Of a DNA stretch of 64,000 bases, positions 27,175 to 35,326 are shown one piece after another. Within the stretch, counting starts at the first letter, position 1; every line of letters starts with the position of its first letter. The stretch spans positions 435,733 through 499,732 of the forward strand of contig NZ_FOET01000002.1 in assembly GCF_900110735.1 (NCBI RefSeq), given 5' to 3'. A program made the position numbers and the translations under genes. The notes beneath the pieces are model-generated. The model saw nothing but the letters and a program-made list of their open reading frames with translations. It had not been told where the DNA came from and searched no databases. Source of the DNA: Streptomyces radiopugnans (lineage in GTDB: Bacteria; Actinomycetota; Actinomycetes; Streptomycetales; Streptomycetaceae).

Positions 27175-29580
27175 TCAGCGCTCCCCGTGGCCGCCGTGCT
27201 CACCGTGCTCACCGTGCCCGCCGCACTCGCCGTGCTCACCGTACGGGACCAGCCGGGCCAGTGCGCCGGGCAGTTCGCCGGTGTGCACCACGCCCAGCCG
27301 CCGGGTGGCGCGGGTGAGGGCGACGTAGAGGTCGTTCAGGCCGCGCGGCGAGGCGGCCGCGATCTCCTCCGGTCCGACGAGCAGGACGGAGTCGAACTCC
27401 AGGCCCTTGGCCCGCGCGACGTCCAGCACCGCCACCGTGCCCTCCAGCCGCACATCCCGCCCGGTCTCCGCCCCGGGCACGGCCGCCGCCACCGCGCGGC
27501 CCAGCTCCGCCAGCCGGGCGCCGGGCACGATCACCGCCAGCCGCCCCTCCCCCACCGCGACCGCCTCCTTCGCCGCCAACTCGCCCAGCCGACAGGGCAG
27601 TTCTTCCGGCGACACACGCAGATGCCACGGCCGGACACCGGTGGAGCGCACCGGCCGCGGTGGCTCGGCGGCCGTACCGAGCGCGGCCAGCACACCGGCG
27701 GCGACCTCCGCGATCTCCGCGGGGGTGCGGTAGTTGACCTCCAGCCGCTCCAGCCGCCACCGGTCCCCCACGTGCGGGGCGAGCGCCTCGCCCCAGGACG
27801 CCGCCCCGGACCGCGCTCCCGCCTGGTCGACGTCGCCGACCAGGGTCATCGACCGGCCGGGGCAGCGCCGCATCAGCAGCCGCCAGTCCATCGCGGACAG
27901 CTCCTGCGCCTCGTCCACGACGACATGGCCGAAGGCCCAGGTCCGGTCGGCCGCCGCGCGCTCGGCCGGAGTGCGGTGATCGCCCTCCTCGTGGCGCTCG
28001 GCCAGCAGCCCGGCGTCCAGCAGGTCGTGGGCCGTGAGCATCTCGGCCTCCTCGCCGGCCTCCAGATCGGTGGAGCGGGAGCCGTGGGCGGTGTCCAGCG
28101 CCTCCTGGGCCAGGGCGGTCCGCTCGCGGCGCTCGGCCTCGGCGGCGGCGCGGGCGGCCCGGTCGTCCTCCCCCAACAGTTCGGCGGCCTCGTCCAGCAG
28201 CGGTACGTCCGCCGGGGTCCACCGGCTTCCGGGGGCGCGCTCCAGCAGCGCGCGTTCGGCGGGCGCGAGCCGGGGGGCGGCGGACGCCAGCCGGCCGGGC
28301 GAGGCGTACAGGTCCGCCAGCAGGCGCTGCGGGGTGAGGGAGGGCCACATGGCGTCGACCGCCGCGCGCACCCCGGCGTCCGCCGCCAGTTCCCGGCGGA
28401 TGCCCTCGATCTCCTCCTCGCCCAGCAGCTCGGCGTCGAGGTCCTCGCCGGGCACGGGGGCGGGCTCGGCGAACGGCTCGCCGTCGTCCCCGAGGACACC
28501 GAGCACCGACTCCGTCAGCTCCTCGGCGACCCGTCGGGCGAGGGCGTCGACGACGAGCCGGACGAACACCGGCCGCGCCCGGTTGTGCGGCAGGCCGGTG
28601 GCGCGGGCCCGCTCCAGCGCCCGCAGGCACTCGGCGCGGCCGAGCCGTACGGTCTCGCGGCCGTGGACGGCCTCCAGCCCGCCCTCGGGAACGTGCTGCC
28701 GGTCGCGCACGGCGGCGGCCACGACCTCCGCCATGACCGCCCGGCCCTTGACCTCGGCCGTGCCGGGCGGCTCCTCTCCGCCGGCCGTGACGCCGGGGTA
28801 GAGCTCACCGACCGTGGACAGCAGCACGCTGGTCTCGCCGAGGGAGGGCAGCACCTCCCCGACGTACCGCAGGAAGACCGGGCTGGGGCCGACGACCAGC
28901 ACCACGCTCCGGGCCAGCCGCTCCCGGTGGGTGTACAGCAGGTACGCCGCCCGGTGCAGGGCGACGGCGGTCTTCCCGGTGCCGGGGCCGCCCTGTACGA
29001 CCAGCACGCCGGCGTGGGGGGAGCGGATGACCCGGTCCTGTTCGGCCTGGACGGTCTCGACGATGTCGCCCATCCGGCCGGTGCGGTCGGCGCTCAGCGC
29101 GGCCAGCAGGGCGGCCTCGCCCACGAGCGCGCCGTCACCGCCGTCCGGCCCGAGCAGCTCGTCCTGGACACCGGTGACCGTCCGGCCGCTGGTCCGGATG
29201 TGACGGCGGCGCCGCACACCCTGCGGGGAGATTCCGGTGGCGGTGTAGAAAGGGCGCGCGGCGGGGGCCCGCCAGTCGATGAGCAGCGGTTCCCCGTCCG
29301 CGTCCTCGCCCGGAATTCCGAGCCGTCCGACATAGCGCCGTCCGCCGTCGAGCAGATCCAGCCGGCCGAAACACAGCCCGTTCTCCGCGGAGTCCAGACG
29401 GCTGATTCCCGCCCGGTGGCGGGCGGCGGCCACATCCCTTTCCAGCAGGGCCTGGTGGCCGGTCCCGGCCTGCGACAGAGCCGTCTCCAGCCGCCCGGCC
29501 TCCCGCTCGCGCAACTCGTCGAGCCTGCGGTACAGGCGGGCGACGTAACGCTGTTCCCCCTCGATTTCCTGCCTTGACAA
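27175..29580 (-). CDS. helD: HelD-type RNA polymerase recycling ATPase (class II)
   Basis: An 801-residue UvrD/Rep-like SF1 ATPase without helicase function. The N-terminal antiparallel coiled coil (EQRYVARLYRRLDELRERE) enters the secondary channel in known HelD structures. LDSAENGLCFGRLD, LLIDWRAPAARPFY, Walker A GGPGTGKT 197-204, VVVDEAQELSAMDWRLLMRR and VNYRTPAEI all match mycobacterial HelD. The protein ends in an unusual His/Gly/Glu tail, YGEHGECGGHGEHGEHGG, encoded by GTGCTCACC-type repeats. Start TTG 29580 follows GGGGAG after only four bases and is less certain. The DNA upstream is markedly A/T-rich with nested inverted repeats. Confidence 0.93.
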   Translation of the reverse strand: MSRQEIEGEQRYVARLYRRLDELREREAGRLETALSQAGTGHQALLERDVAAARHRAGISRLDSAENGLCFGRLDLLDGGRRYVGRLGIPGEDADGEPLLIDWRAPAARPFYTATGISPQGVRRRRHIRTSGRTVTGVQDELLGPDGGDGALVGEAALLAALSADRTGRMGDIVETVQAEQDRVIRSPHAGVLVVQGGPGTGKTAVALHRAAYLLYTHRERLARSVVLVVGPSPVFLRYVGEVLPSLGETSVLLSTVGELYPGVTAGGEEPPGTAEVKGRAVMAEVVAAAVRDRQHVPEGGLEAVHGRETVRLGRAECLRALERARATGLPHNRARPVFVRLVVDALARRVAEELTESVLGVLGDDGEPFAEPAPVPGEDLDAELLGEEEIEGIRRELAADAGVRAAVDAMWPSLTPQRLLADLYASPGRLASAAPRLAPAERALLERAPGSRWTPADVPLLDEAAELLGEDDRAARAAAEAERRERTALAQEALDTAHGSRSTDLEAGEEAEMLTAHDLLDAGLLAERHEEGDHRTPAERAAADRTWAFGHVVVDEAQELSAMDWRLLMRRCPGRSMTLVGDVDQAGARSGAASWGEALAPHVGDRWRLERLEVNYRTPAEIAEVAAGVLAALGTAAEPPRPVRSTGVRPWHLRVSPEELPCRLGELAAKEAVAVGEGRLAVIVPGARLAELGRAVAAAVPGAETGRDVRLEGTVAVLDVARAKGLEFDSVLLVGPEEIAAASPRGLNDLYVALTRATRRLGVVHTGELPGALARLVPYGEHGECGGHGEHGEHGGHGER

Positions 29581-29591
29581 ATTACTCCCCC

Positions 29592-29666
29592 ATTCGCTAT
29601 TATCAAATCAGTCGAGTCTCGCCTTTTCTTCTTCGAAAAAGACGCGAGTCCGCGAATATAGCGAAT
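29592..29666 (-). promoter_or_regulatory. A/T-rich control region with nested inverted repeats before helD
   Basis: ATTCGCTAT (29592-29600) and ATAGCGAAT (29658-29666) are perfect 9-bp arms 57 bases apart, extendable through flanking C/G runs with one mismatch. GAGTC/GACTC-type shorter arms nest within. Composition is far more A/T-rich than the rest of the window. This could be a long hairpin leader or paired operators. I found nothing like a rifamycin-associated element. Confidence 0.45.
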
Positions 29667-29742
29667 GCGGGGTTCGTTCATCAACCCCGGTCGCTTTCCT
29701 TTTCCCTTTCGTGCGGAGCGGCACGGATCCCCGCCCCTCGGC

Positions 29743-30573
29743 TCAGGCCAGCAACGCGTGCAGTGAGGCGGTCATCGCCGCGACGAACGCGTCCCCGGTG
29801 GCACCGTCCACCCGGTCCAGCGACAGGTAGGGGTTGAGGTCCTCCAGCTCCACGAGCAGCAGTTCCCCCTCCGCCGTGCGGCAGGCGTCCACCCGCTGGA
29901 TGCCGTGGTCGATGGTGTTCCAGTCCACGAACCGCTGGGCGAAGGCGAGGTCGCCCGCCGTGGGGGCGTACGGCTCCAGCTCCCACCGCCGCGCGGGGTC
30001 GGGCGCGTAGAGGGCGTACTGGAAGGAGCGGTCTACGAAGTAGAACGAGACCTCGTGGCGGAAGCCGATCCTCGGCTGGACCAGCAGGCCTGCGTCCAGT
30101 CCGAGGGCGAGCCCGGCCAGCCGGTCCGCGGGAACGACCTCCATTCCGATGGAGTCGGCGCCGAGCTCGGGCTTGACGACGTACTCGGCCGCCGGCGGCA
30201 GCCGGTCCAGGTCCTCGCGGCGGTCGACGGTGGGGATGACCGGCTCCCCCGCCGCGCTCAGCTCGGTCAGGTACCGCTTCCCGACCATGTCGGCCCTGCC
30301 CGACAGCTCGTTGAAGACCCGGGCGCCCCGCTCCAGCGCCCGGGCGCGGAAGTCCTCCCAGGCGTCCCGGTGGTGCAGGACGGGACCGCTGTTGCGCACG
30401 ACCACCGCGTCGAAGGCGTCCATCAGCGCCGCCGCGTCGCGCGGGTGGCAGAGCGCGATCCGGAAGTCGTCGCCCAGACGGGCCGACAGGCGGACGTCCT
30501 CGTCGCCGTAGCGGCGGCCCCGGGCCTCGTAGGAGAGGTCGGTGACGTAGAGCAGTGCGGGCTTGCGGCGCAT
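29743..30573 (-). CDS. ATP-grasp domain protein of unknown substrate
   Basis: A 276-residue soluble protein with the ATP-grasp layout of glutathione synthetase/RimK-like ligases: N-terminal Rossmann-like part (LLYVTDLSYEARG), SGRADMVGKRYLTEL and YVVKPELGADSIG for nucleotide contacts, and a closing metal-binding VDACRTAEGELLLVELEDLNP. Such enzymes join a carboxylate and an amine or thiol using ATP. No partner peptide or substrate gene is adjacent. ATG 30573 has GGAACGGAAACC upstream. A terminator is not obvious; helD begins 162 bases downstream on the same strand, so they could share a transcript. Confidence 0.82.
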   Translation of the reverse strand: MRRKPALLYVTDLSYEARGRRYGDEDVRLSARLGDDFRIALCHPRDAAALMDAFDAVVVRNSGPVLHHRDAWEDFRARALERGARVFNELSGRADMVGKRYLTELSAAGEPVIPTVDRREDLDRLPPAAEYVVKPELGADSIGMEVVPADRLAGLALGLDAGLLVQPRIGFRHEVSFYFVDRSFQYALYAPDPARRWELEPYAPTAGDLAFAQRFVDWNTIDHGIQRVDACRTAEGELLLVELEDLNPYLSLDRVDGATGDAFVAAMTASLHALLA

Positions 30574-30781
30574 GGTTTCCGTTCCCTGTCGCGTGTCGGC
30601 TCCCGAGAAGCTACCTCCCGGCCGCCGGAGGCCGGCCGGCCCCCCTCCGCCCGGTGCGTACCCCGGACGGAGCAGAGGAAATGTGCTGAATCACCCTTCC
30701 GCCGCTTTCGACACCCCGGACGCTCTGTGAAGCTTGAGGGACACACGGTGACAAACCCATCGCCACACAGGGAGTTGACCC

Positions 30782-30976
30782 ATGGTGCTGTCGATCTCCG
30801 GTGTCCTGCTGTTCGGAGTGATCGTCTTCCTGTTCTTCCGCAAGGACAACCTCAAGCTCTCCCACGCCATCGTGTGCGCGCTCTTCGGGTTCTACCTGGC
30901 GGGATCGGCGATCGCACCCGGTATCCAGGCGGGCGGGGCCACCCTCGCCAACCTCATCGGGAACATCCCCTTCTAG
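30782..30976 (+). CDS. 64-aa membrane protein paired with the FtsK-like gene
   Basis: A 64-residue protein with two likely membrane helices: residues about 2-19 (VLSISGVLLFGVIVFLFF) and 28-46 (AIVCALFGFYLAGSAIAP), joined by a basic RKDNLKLSH loop. I recognise no named domain. It starts at ATG 30782, six bases after GGGAG. It is 117 bases upstream of the FtsK-like gene on the same strand. Small membrane partners near FtsK/TraB-like translocases (Spd-type proteins) are common on Streptomyces conjugative elements, but this locus otherwise looks chromosomal. Confidence 0.8.
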   Translation: MVLSISGVLLFGVIVFLFFRKDNLKLSHAIVCALFGFYLAGSAIAPGIQAGGATLANLIGNIPF

Positions 30977-31093
30977 GGCCCTTCGCGGAGCGGCCTCCCC
31001 CGGCGCGGCCTCCCTGGTACGCCCACCGGAACCCCCACACCCACGACCCTCAGGACTTCGAGCCCCAGGGCTCCGGACGGCAGGAGATTCGGC

Positions 31094-32689
31094 GTGGCCT
31101 GGCGGCCCTTCCCCCCGGCACTCACCCCGCTGCACGCTTCCCATCCCCACCCCCACCACGTACCGGACCTCACCCCGCCGGACCGCGGGCGGGACCTGCG
31201 GCGGGCGGCCGCGGACCACGCCCTCGACGCACTGCACCTGCCGGCCGTGGCCGCCCGCGGGCTGGCCCGGCTCGCCTCGGCGGTGCGGCGCCGCTGGGAG
31301 CGCACCCCCCGGGATCGGCGGGGCCCGGCGCTGTTCGCCGTGGCCACCTGTCTGCTGGTGCTGTGGCTGACCCCGTACGGGCCGCTGCTGGGGGCGGTCG
31401 CGCTGGCGGGCGCCGCGATCCGGCAGGGCCGCGACCGGCCCTCGGACACCGCCGGAGGCGAGCCGGGCGAGGCCGAGCGCGCACGGCTGCAGACCCTCTA
31501 CGAAGCGCTGGTGCCGCATCTGTCGCTCACCGACGACCCCCGCCCGCAGCCCCTGTACGCCCACGACGGCGACTGGCGGCGGGCCTTCACCGACTTCGCG
31601 TTCACCGAGGAGGGCAGGCTGGCCCGGCTGCGGCTGCGCTACCCGCCGCACTTCGGCGACGGCGACCCGGAGGCCCGCGCACACCTCCAGGAACTGCTGT
31701 GCGCCAAGGCCGGCCGGGGCAGGGAGTACCACTTCGCCTGGGAGGAGGAGGTGGGCGAGCTGACCCTGACCGCACTGCCGCCGCTGCCCGCCGGCGTCTG
31801 CGCGCAGCGCTTCGTCACCGCTCCCGGCGAGACCGTGCTGGGCTTCACCGACCTGCACACCGTCCGGCGCACGGTGCCGGTGGTCGACGAGGGCGGCGAG
31901 CGGCGGGACGTGCCGCCGGTGGTGTGGCGCACGGGCCCGCGCTCCACCGAGCCGCACCTGCTGGCGCTGGGCCACCCGGGGTCGGGGACGACCACACTGC
32001 TGCGGTCGATCGCGCTCCAGGCCCTGCGGCAGGGCGAGGTGCTGGTCGTGGACGGCGGCGGGGCGGGCGAGTACGCGTTCCTGGCCGGGCGCGGCAGGGT
32101 GGCGGCGGTGGAGTCCACACCGGCCGGCGCGCTGTCGGCGCTGGAGTGGGTGGTGCGGGAGACCGAGCGCAGGCTGCTGGCCGCCAACCGGGTCCGGCAG
32201 ACCGGACGGGACGCGCCGGAGGACGTCTGCCGCCCGCTGTGGGTGCTGGTGGACCGGCCCTCGGTGCTCAGCCACCTGGCCCGCGCCGAGGGACAGCGCG
32301 ACCCTCAGGACCTGCTCCAGGTGCCCCTGCGGTACGGGCGGGCGGTACGGGTGACCGTGGCGCTGGCCGACCAGTTCGAGGGTGCGGGGGAGCTGACCGG
32401 GGCCGTCCGCGCGTACACCCGGGCGCGGGTGGTGCTCGGTGCGGCGACGCCGCAGGAGGTGCGGGCGGTGCTCGGCGAGGCGCCGTCGACCACGCCGCCG
32501 CCCGAGGTGCCCCCGGGACGCGGTTACGCCCGGCTGGGCTCGGGACCGGTGCACCGCCTCCAGGTGCCCGCCGCCCCGGACCCCTTCGACGAGGAGGCGG
32601 CCGAGCCGCAGCGGCGGGCGGTCCTGGAACTGCTGCCGGAGCCGGTGGCCGGCCCGCCGAAGGCCCCGGCCCGGCGGGCGGTCCGCTGA
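31094..32689 (+). CDS. FtsK/SpoIIIE-like membrane protein with altered Walker motifs
   Basis: A 531-residue protein: hydrophobic segment(s) about 80-108, a mixed middle domain, and a C-terminal FtsK/SpoIIIE-type ATPase fold from about 280. The P-loop reads GHPGSGTTT (293-301), where the invariant Lys is Thr. The Walker B strand reads LWVLVDRP, without the usual acidic pair. ARVVLGAATPQEVRAVLGE and PGRGYARLGSG match the FtsK end region. Loss of the Lys suggests a non-hydrolysing or unconventional motor. GTG 31094 follows CAGGAG. Downstream is a dense GGTCCGG array, reminiscent of TraB genes lying next to clt repeat loci. Confidence 0.82.
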   Translation: MAWRPFPPALTPLHASHPHPHHVPDLTPPDRGRDLRRAAADHALDALHLPAVAARGLARLASAVRRRWERTPRDRRGPALFAVATCLLVLWLTPYGPLLGAVALAGAAIRQGRDRPSDTAGGEPGEAERARLQTLYEALVPHLSLTDDPRPQPLYAHDGDWRRAFTDFAFTEEGRLARLRLRYPPHFGDGDPEARAHLQELLCAKAGRGREYHFAWEEEVGELTLTALPPLPAGVCAQRFVTAPGETVLGFTDLHTVRRTVPVVDEGGERRDVPPVVWRTGPRSTEPHLLALGHPGSGTTTLLRSIALQALRQGEVLVVDGGGAGEYAFLAGRGRVAAVESTPAGALSALEWVVRETERRLLAANRVRQTGRDAPEDVCRPLWVLVDRPSVLSHLARAEGQRDPQDLLQVPLRYGRAVRVTVALADQFEGAGELTGAVRAYTRARVVLGAATPQEVRAVLGEAPSTTPPPEVPPGRGYARLGSGPVHRLQVPAAPDPFDEEAAEPQRRAVLELLPEPVAGPPKAPARRAVR

Positions 32690-32719
32690 GGGTTCCGGCC
32701 CCGCCGGGCCGCCGCCGGA

Positions 32720-32893
32720 GTCCGGACGGCGGTCCGGACGGCGGTCCGGGGGGAGCGGTCCGGACGGCGGTCCGGGGGGAGCGGTCCGGACGGCGGTCCG
32801 GGGGGAGCGGTCCGGACGGCGGTCCGGACGGCGGTCCGGACGGCGGTCCGGGGGGAGCGGTCCGGGGGGCGGTCCGGGGGGCGGTCCGGGGGG
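32720..32893. repeat. array of about 14 GGTCCGG direct repeats
   Basis: Between the convergent FtsK-like and MocR-type genes, GGTCCGG recurs about 14 times at 12-15 base spacing, in two flavours: GGCGGTCCGGAC (each including the palindrome GTCCGGAC) and GGTCCGGGGGGAGC. The array fills the intergenic space up to the MocR stop codon. It could be a protein-binding array, a terminator substitute, or simple satellite expansion. Confidence 0.9.
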
Positions 32894-32894
32894 G

Positions 32895-34442
32895 TCAGGC
32901 GACGGCGCTGCGCGGGATGTCCCCTCCCGCGCTCCGCCCGTCGGCGACCAGCCGCGCGGCCGTCGCCAGCCGGGACGCGGCCTCGGCGGCCACGGGGCCG
33001 CAGACCGTGAACGGCAGCCGCACATAGCCCTCGAACGCGCCGTCCACTCCGAAGCGCGGCCCGGAGGGGACCCGCACCCCCAGCCGCTCGCCCGCCTCGG
33101 CGATCCGCGAACCGGACAGGTCGCCGGTGCGCACCCACAGGGTGAGGCCGCCGCGCGGGACGGTGAACCCCCAGTCCGGAAGGTGCTCCCGGAGGGCCTC
33201 GGTGAGGGCGGCGCGGTTCTCCCGGGCCCGCTCGCGGTGGACCTCCATGGCCCGGTCCCAGCCGCTGTCCCCACCGCCCGAACCGCCGCCCTGCCCGCCG
33301 TTCTGTCCGAGGTCCTCCGCCAGCAGCCGGGCAACGGCGAGCTGCTCCAGCACCGGGCTGCCGAGATCGGCGTAGACACGGGCCGCGACCAGACTGCGGA
33401 TGGTCTCGGGGGCGGCCCTGACCCAGCCGATGCGCAGCCCGGCCCAGATGGCCTTGCTGGCCGAGCCGACCGTGACGACGGTGGAGCCGCCCGGGTCGAA
33501 CGCCGCGACCGGGCGGGGCATCGGCTCTCCGGGCGGGGCGTCGAGGTCGAGGCCGGACATGGTCTCGTCCGCCACCAGGACGGTGCCCGCGGCCCGGGCG
33601 GCGGCCACCAGCTCCCGGCGCTGCTCCTCCCCTGCCAGCGCGCCGGTGGGGTTGTGGAAGTCGGCGATGACGTACGCCATCCGCGGCGCGGCGTCCCGCA
33701 GCACCCGGCGCCAGGCGGGCAGGTCCCAGCCCGTGAGCCCCTCCCCCATCGCGACGGGCACCAGCCGGGCGCCCGCCTCGCTCAGCAGCCGCAGCACGTT
33801 GGCGTACGAGGGGTGCTCGACGGCGACGCGCTCGCCGCGCGGCGCGAACAGCGCGCGGATCGCGGCCACCGCGCCCATGGCACCGGTGGTGATCATGATC
33901 TGCTCGGGCATCGTCGGGACGCCGCGGGCGGTGTAGCGGTCGGCCAGGGCCTGGCGCAGTACCGGCAGCCCCGCCGGGTAGTCGCCGTGGGTGTGGGCGT
34001 AGGGCGGCAGATCGGCCAGGGCCCCCTGGAAGGCGCGGGTGAGCCAGGGCTCGGGGGCGGGGAGGGCGGCGCAGCCCAGGTCGATCATGGTCCCGGCGGC
34101 GTCGGGCGGCAGGGGCGCCAGTCCGCCCGACGGCAGGGGGTTCCCGGCGGGCAGGGCCGTCCAGCTTCCCGCGCCGCGGCGCGACGCCAGGAATCCGTCA
34201 CCGCGCAGCGCCTCGTACGCGGCGGCCACGGTGGTGCGGCTGACGGACAGGGCGGCGGCCAGTTCCCGCTCGGCGGGCAGCCGGGCGGCGACGGGGACGC
34301 GGCCCTCCAGCACCAGCAGGCGGACTCCGTCGGCGAGGGCCCGGTAGGCGGGCGTCCGCCGCGCTCCGCCGGCCTCGGCGCGGTGGGAGGACAGGAGGCG
34401 GGCGAGCTGGGGCGCTCCTACCGCCGAGGTCCACTGAGCCAT
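32895..34442 (-). CDS. MocR-family regulator (GntR HTH fused to aminotransferase fold), YczR-like
   Basis: A 515-residue regulator. The N-terminal winged helix (LPAERELAAALSVSRTTVAAAYEAL, about 58-85) is joined to a fold-type I PLP domain. Visible PLP features: IADFHNPTGALAG, ADETMSGLDLD and the lysine loop TVGSASKAIWAGLRIGW (Lys near 325). A Gly/Gln-rich insert (NGGQGGGSGGGDSG) sits near 395. MocR proteins sense PLP or an amino-acid adduct. The divergently placed YczE-type membrane gene is the classic partner and probable target. ATG 34442 is chosen as the family start; no strong Shine-Dalgarno is seen. Confidence 0.92.
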   Translation of the reverse strand: MAQWTSAVGAPQLARLLSSHRAEAGGARRTPAYRALADGVRLLVLEGRVPVAARLPAERELAAALSVSRTTVAAAYEALRGDGFLASRRGAGSWTALPAGNPLPSGGLAPLPPDAAGTMIDLGCAALPAPEPWLTRAFQGALADLPPYAHTHGDYPAGLPVLRQALADRYTARGVPTMPEQIMITTGAMGAVAAIRALFAPRGERVAVEHPSYANVLRLLSEAGARLVPVAMGEGLTGWDLPAWRRVLRDAAPRMAYVIADFHNPTGALAGEEQRRELVAAARAAGTVLVADETMSGLDLDAPPGEPMPRPVAAFDPGGSTVVTVGSASKAIWAGLRIGWVRAAPETIRSLVAARVYADLGSPVLEQLAVARLLAEDLGQNGGQGGGSGGGDSGWDRAMEVHRERARENRAALTEALREHLPDWGFTVPRGGLTLWVRTGDLSGSRIAEAGERLGVRVPSGPRFGVDGAFEGYVRLPFTVCGPVAAEAASRLATAARLVADGRSAGGDIPRSAVA

Positions 34443-34540
34443 CGGTTGAGTCCACCTTCTCGGAATTGGCCGTGTTCGGGAACCGCTTACGGGCCACAGA
34501 GTGTCACGCATCGGTCCAACGCGCCAGAAAGGACGGCTCC

Positions 34541-35326
34541 TTGTCCGTTTCCAGAGGTTCCGGGGACTCAGGCGGTTCCGCCGTGCGCCCCGGCCGCCGA
34601 CTCCCCGACCGCCTCGCCCGCCGCCTCGTAAGGCTCTACACCGGCCTGGTGCTCTACGGGGCCAGTCTGGCGCTGATGGTCCGCGCCGACCTCGGCCTCG
34701 GTCCGTGGGACGTCTTCCACCAGGGCGTCTCCGGGCACACCGGGCTGACCATCGGCACCGTGGTGATCATCACCGGCGCGGCCGTGCTGCTGCTGTGGAT
34801 ACCGCTGCGGGAGCGGCCCGGCCTGGGCACCGTCTCCAACGTGGTCGTGGTGGGCCTGGCCATGGACGCCACCCTGGCCCTGCTGCCGGAGCCGGGCGCG
34901 CTCGCGGTACGGGCTCCGCTGCTGGTGGGCGCGGTGGTGCTGAACGGGGCGGCGACCGGCCTGTACATCACGGCGCGTTTCGGACCGGGCCCGCGCGACG
35001 GCCTGATGACCGGTCTGCACCGGGTCACCGGACGCTCGGTGCGCCTGGTGCGGACGGGCATCGAGGTGGTCGCCCTGGCCACCGGCTTCCTGCTGGGCGG
35101 CACCGTGGGCGCGGGCACGGTGCTCTACGCCCTGGCGATCGGGCCGCTCTCCCAGTTCTTCCTGAGGGTCTTCGGCGCGCCCCCCTCCCCCCGGGCGGGC
35201 GGCGGCCGGGGCGGTTCGGGAGACAGCGCGGGGGACGGACCGGGAGACGGGCCGGGAGAGGCCCCGGGAGACGGGTCGGCGGACCGCCCGCAGAGGCGCC
35301 TGCGGCGAGTCATACTGCGTCCATGA
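34541..35326 (+). CDS. YczE/YitT-type membrane protein
   Basis: A 261-residue protein with five or six hydrophobic helices between residues about 30 and 210: LVLYGASLALMVRADLGLGPWDVFHQG is the typical YczE start, and ARFGPGPRDGLMTGLH the conserved loop. A Gly/Asp/Pro-rich disordered tail of about 50 residues follows. Function is unknown, but pairing with divergent MocR (YczR-like) regulators is conserved. TTG 34541 is chosen because AGAAAGGA lies seven bases upstream. Its stop overlaps the GDPD start by four bases (ATGA), so translation is coupled. Confidence 0.88.
   Translation: MSVSRGSGDSGGSAVRPGRRLPDRLARRLVRLYTGLVLYGASLALMVRADLGLGPWDVFHQGVSGHTGLTIGTVVIITGAAVLLLWIPLRERPGLGTVSNVVVVGLAMDATLALLPEPGALAVRAPLLVGAVVLNGAATGLYITARFGPGPRDGLMTGLHRVTGRSVRLVRTGIEVVALATGFLLGGTVGAGTVLYALAIGPLSQFFLRVFGAPPSPRAGGGRGGSGDSAGDGPGDGPGEAPGDGSADRPQRRLRRVILRP

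Noticed and set aside
29581..29742. Rifamycin-associated element upstream of helD
   Set aside because: No matching G/C-rich palindrome is visible, and the protein resembles class II HelD more than rifamycin-resistance HelR.
32720..32893. CRISPR array
   Set aside because: Repeats are only 7-12 bases, spacers are not unique and no cas gene is nearby; this is a simple direct-repeat array.
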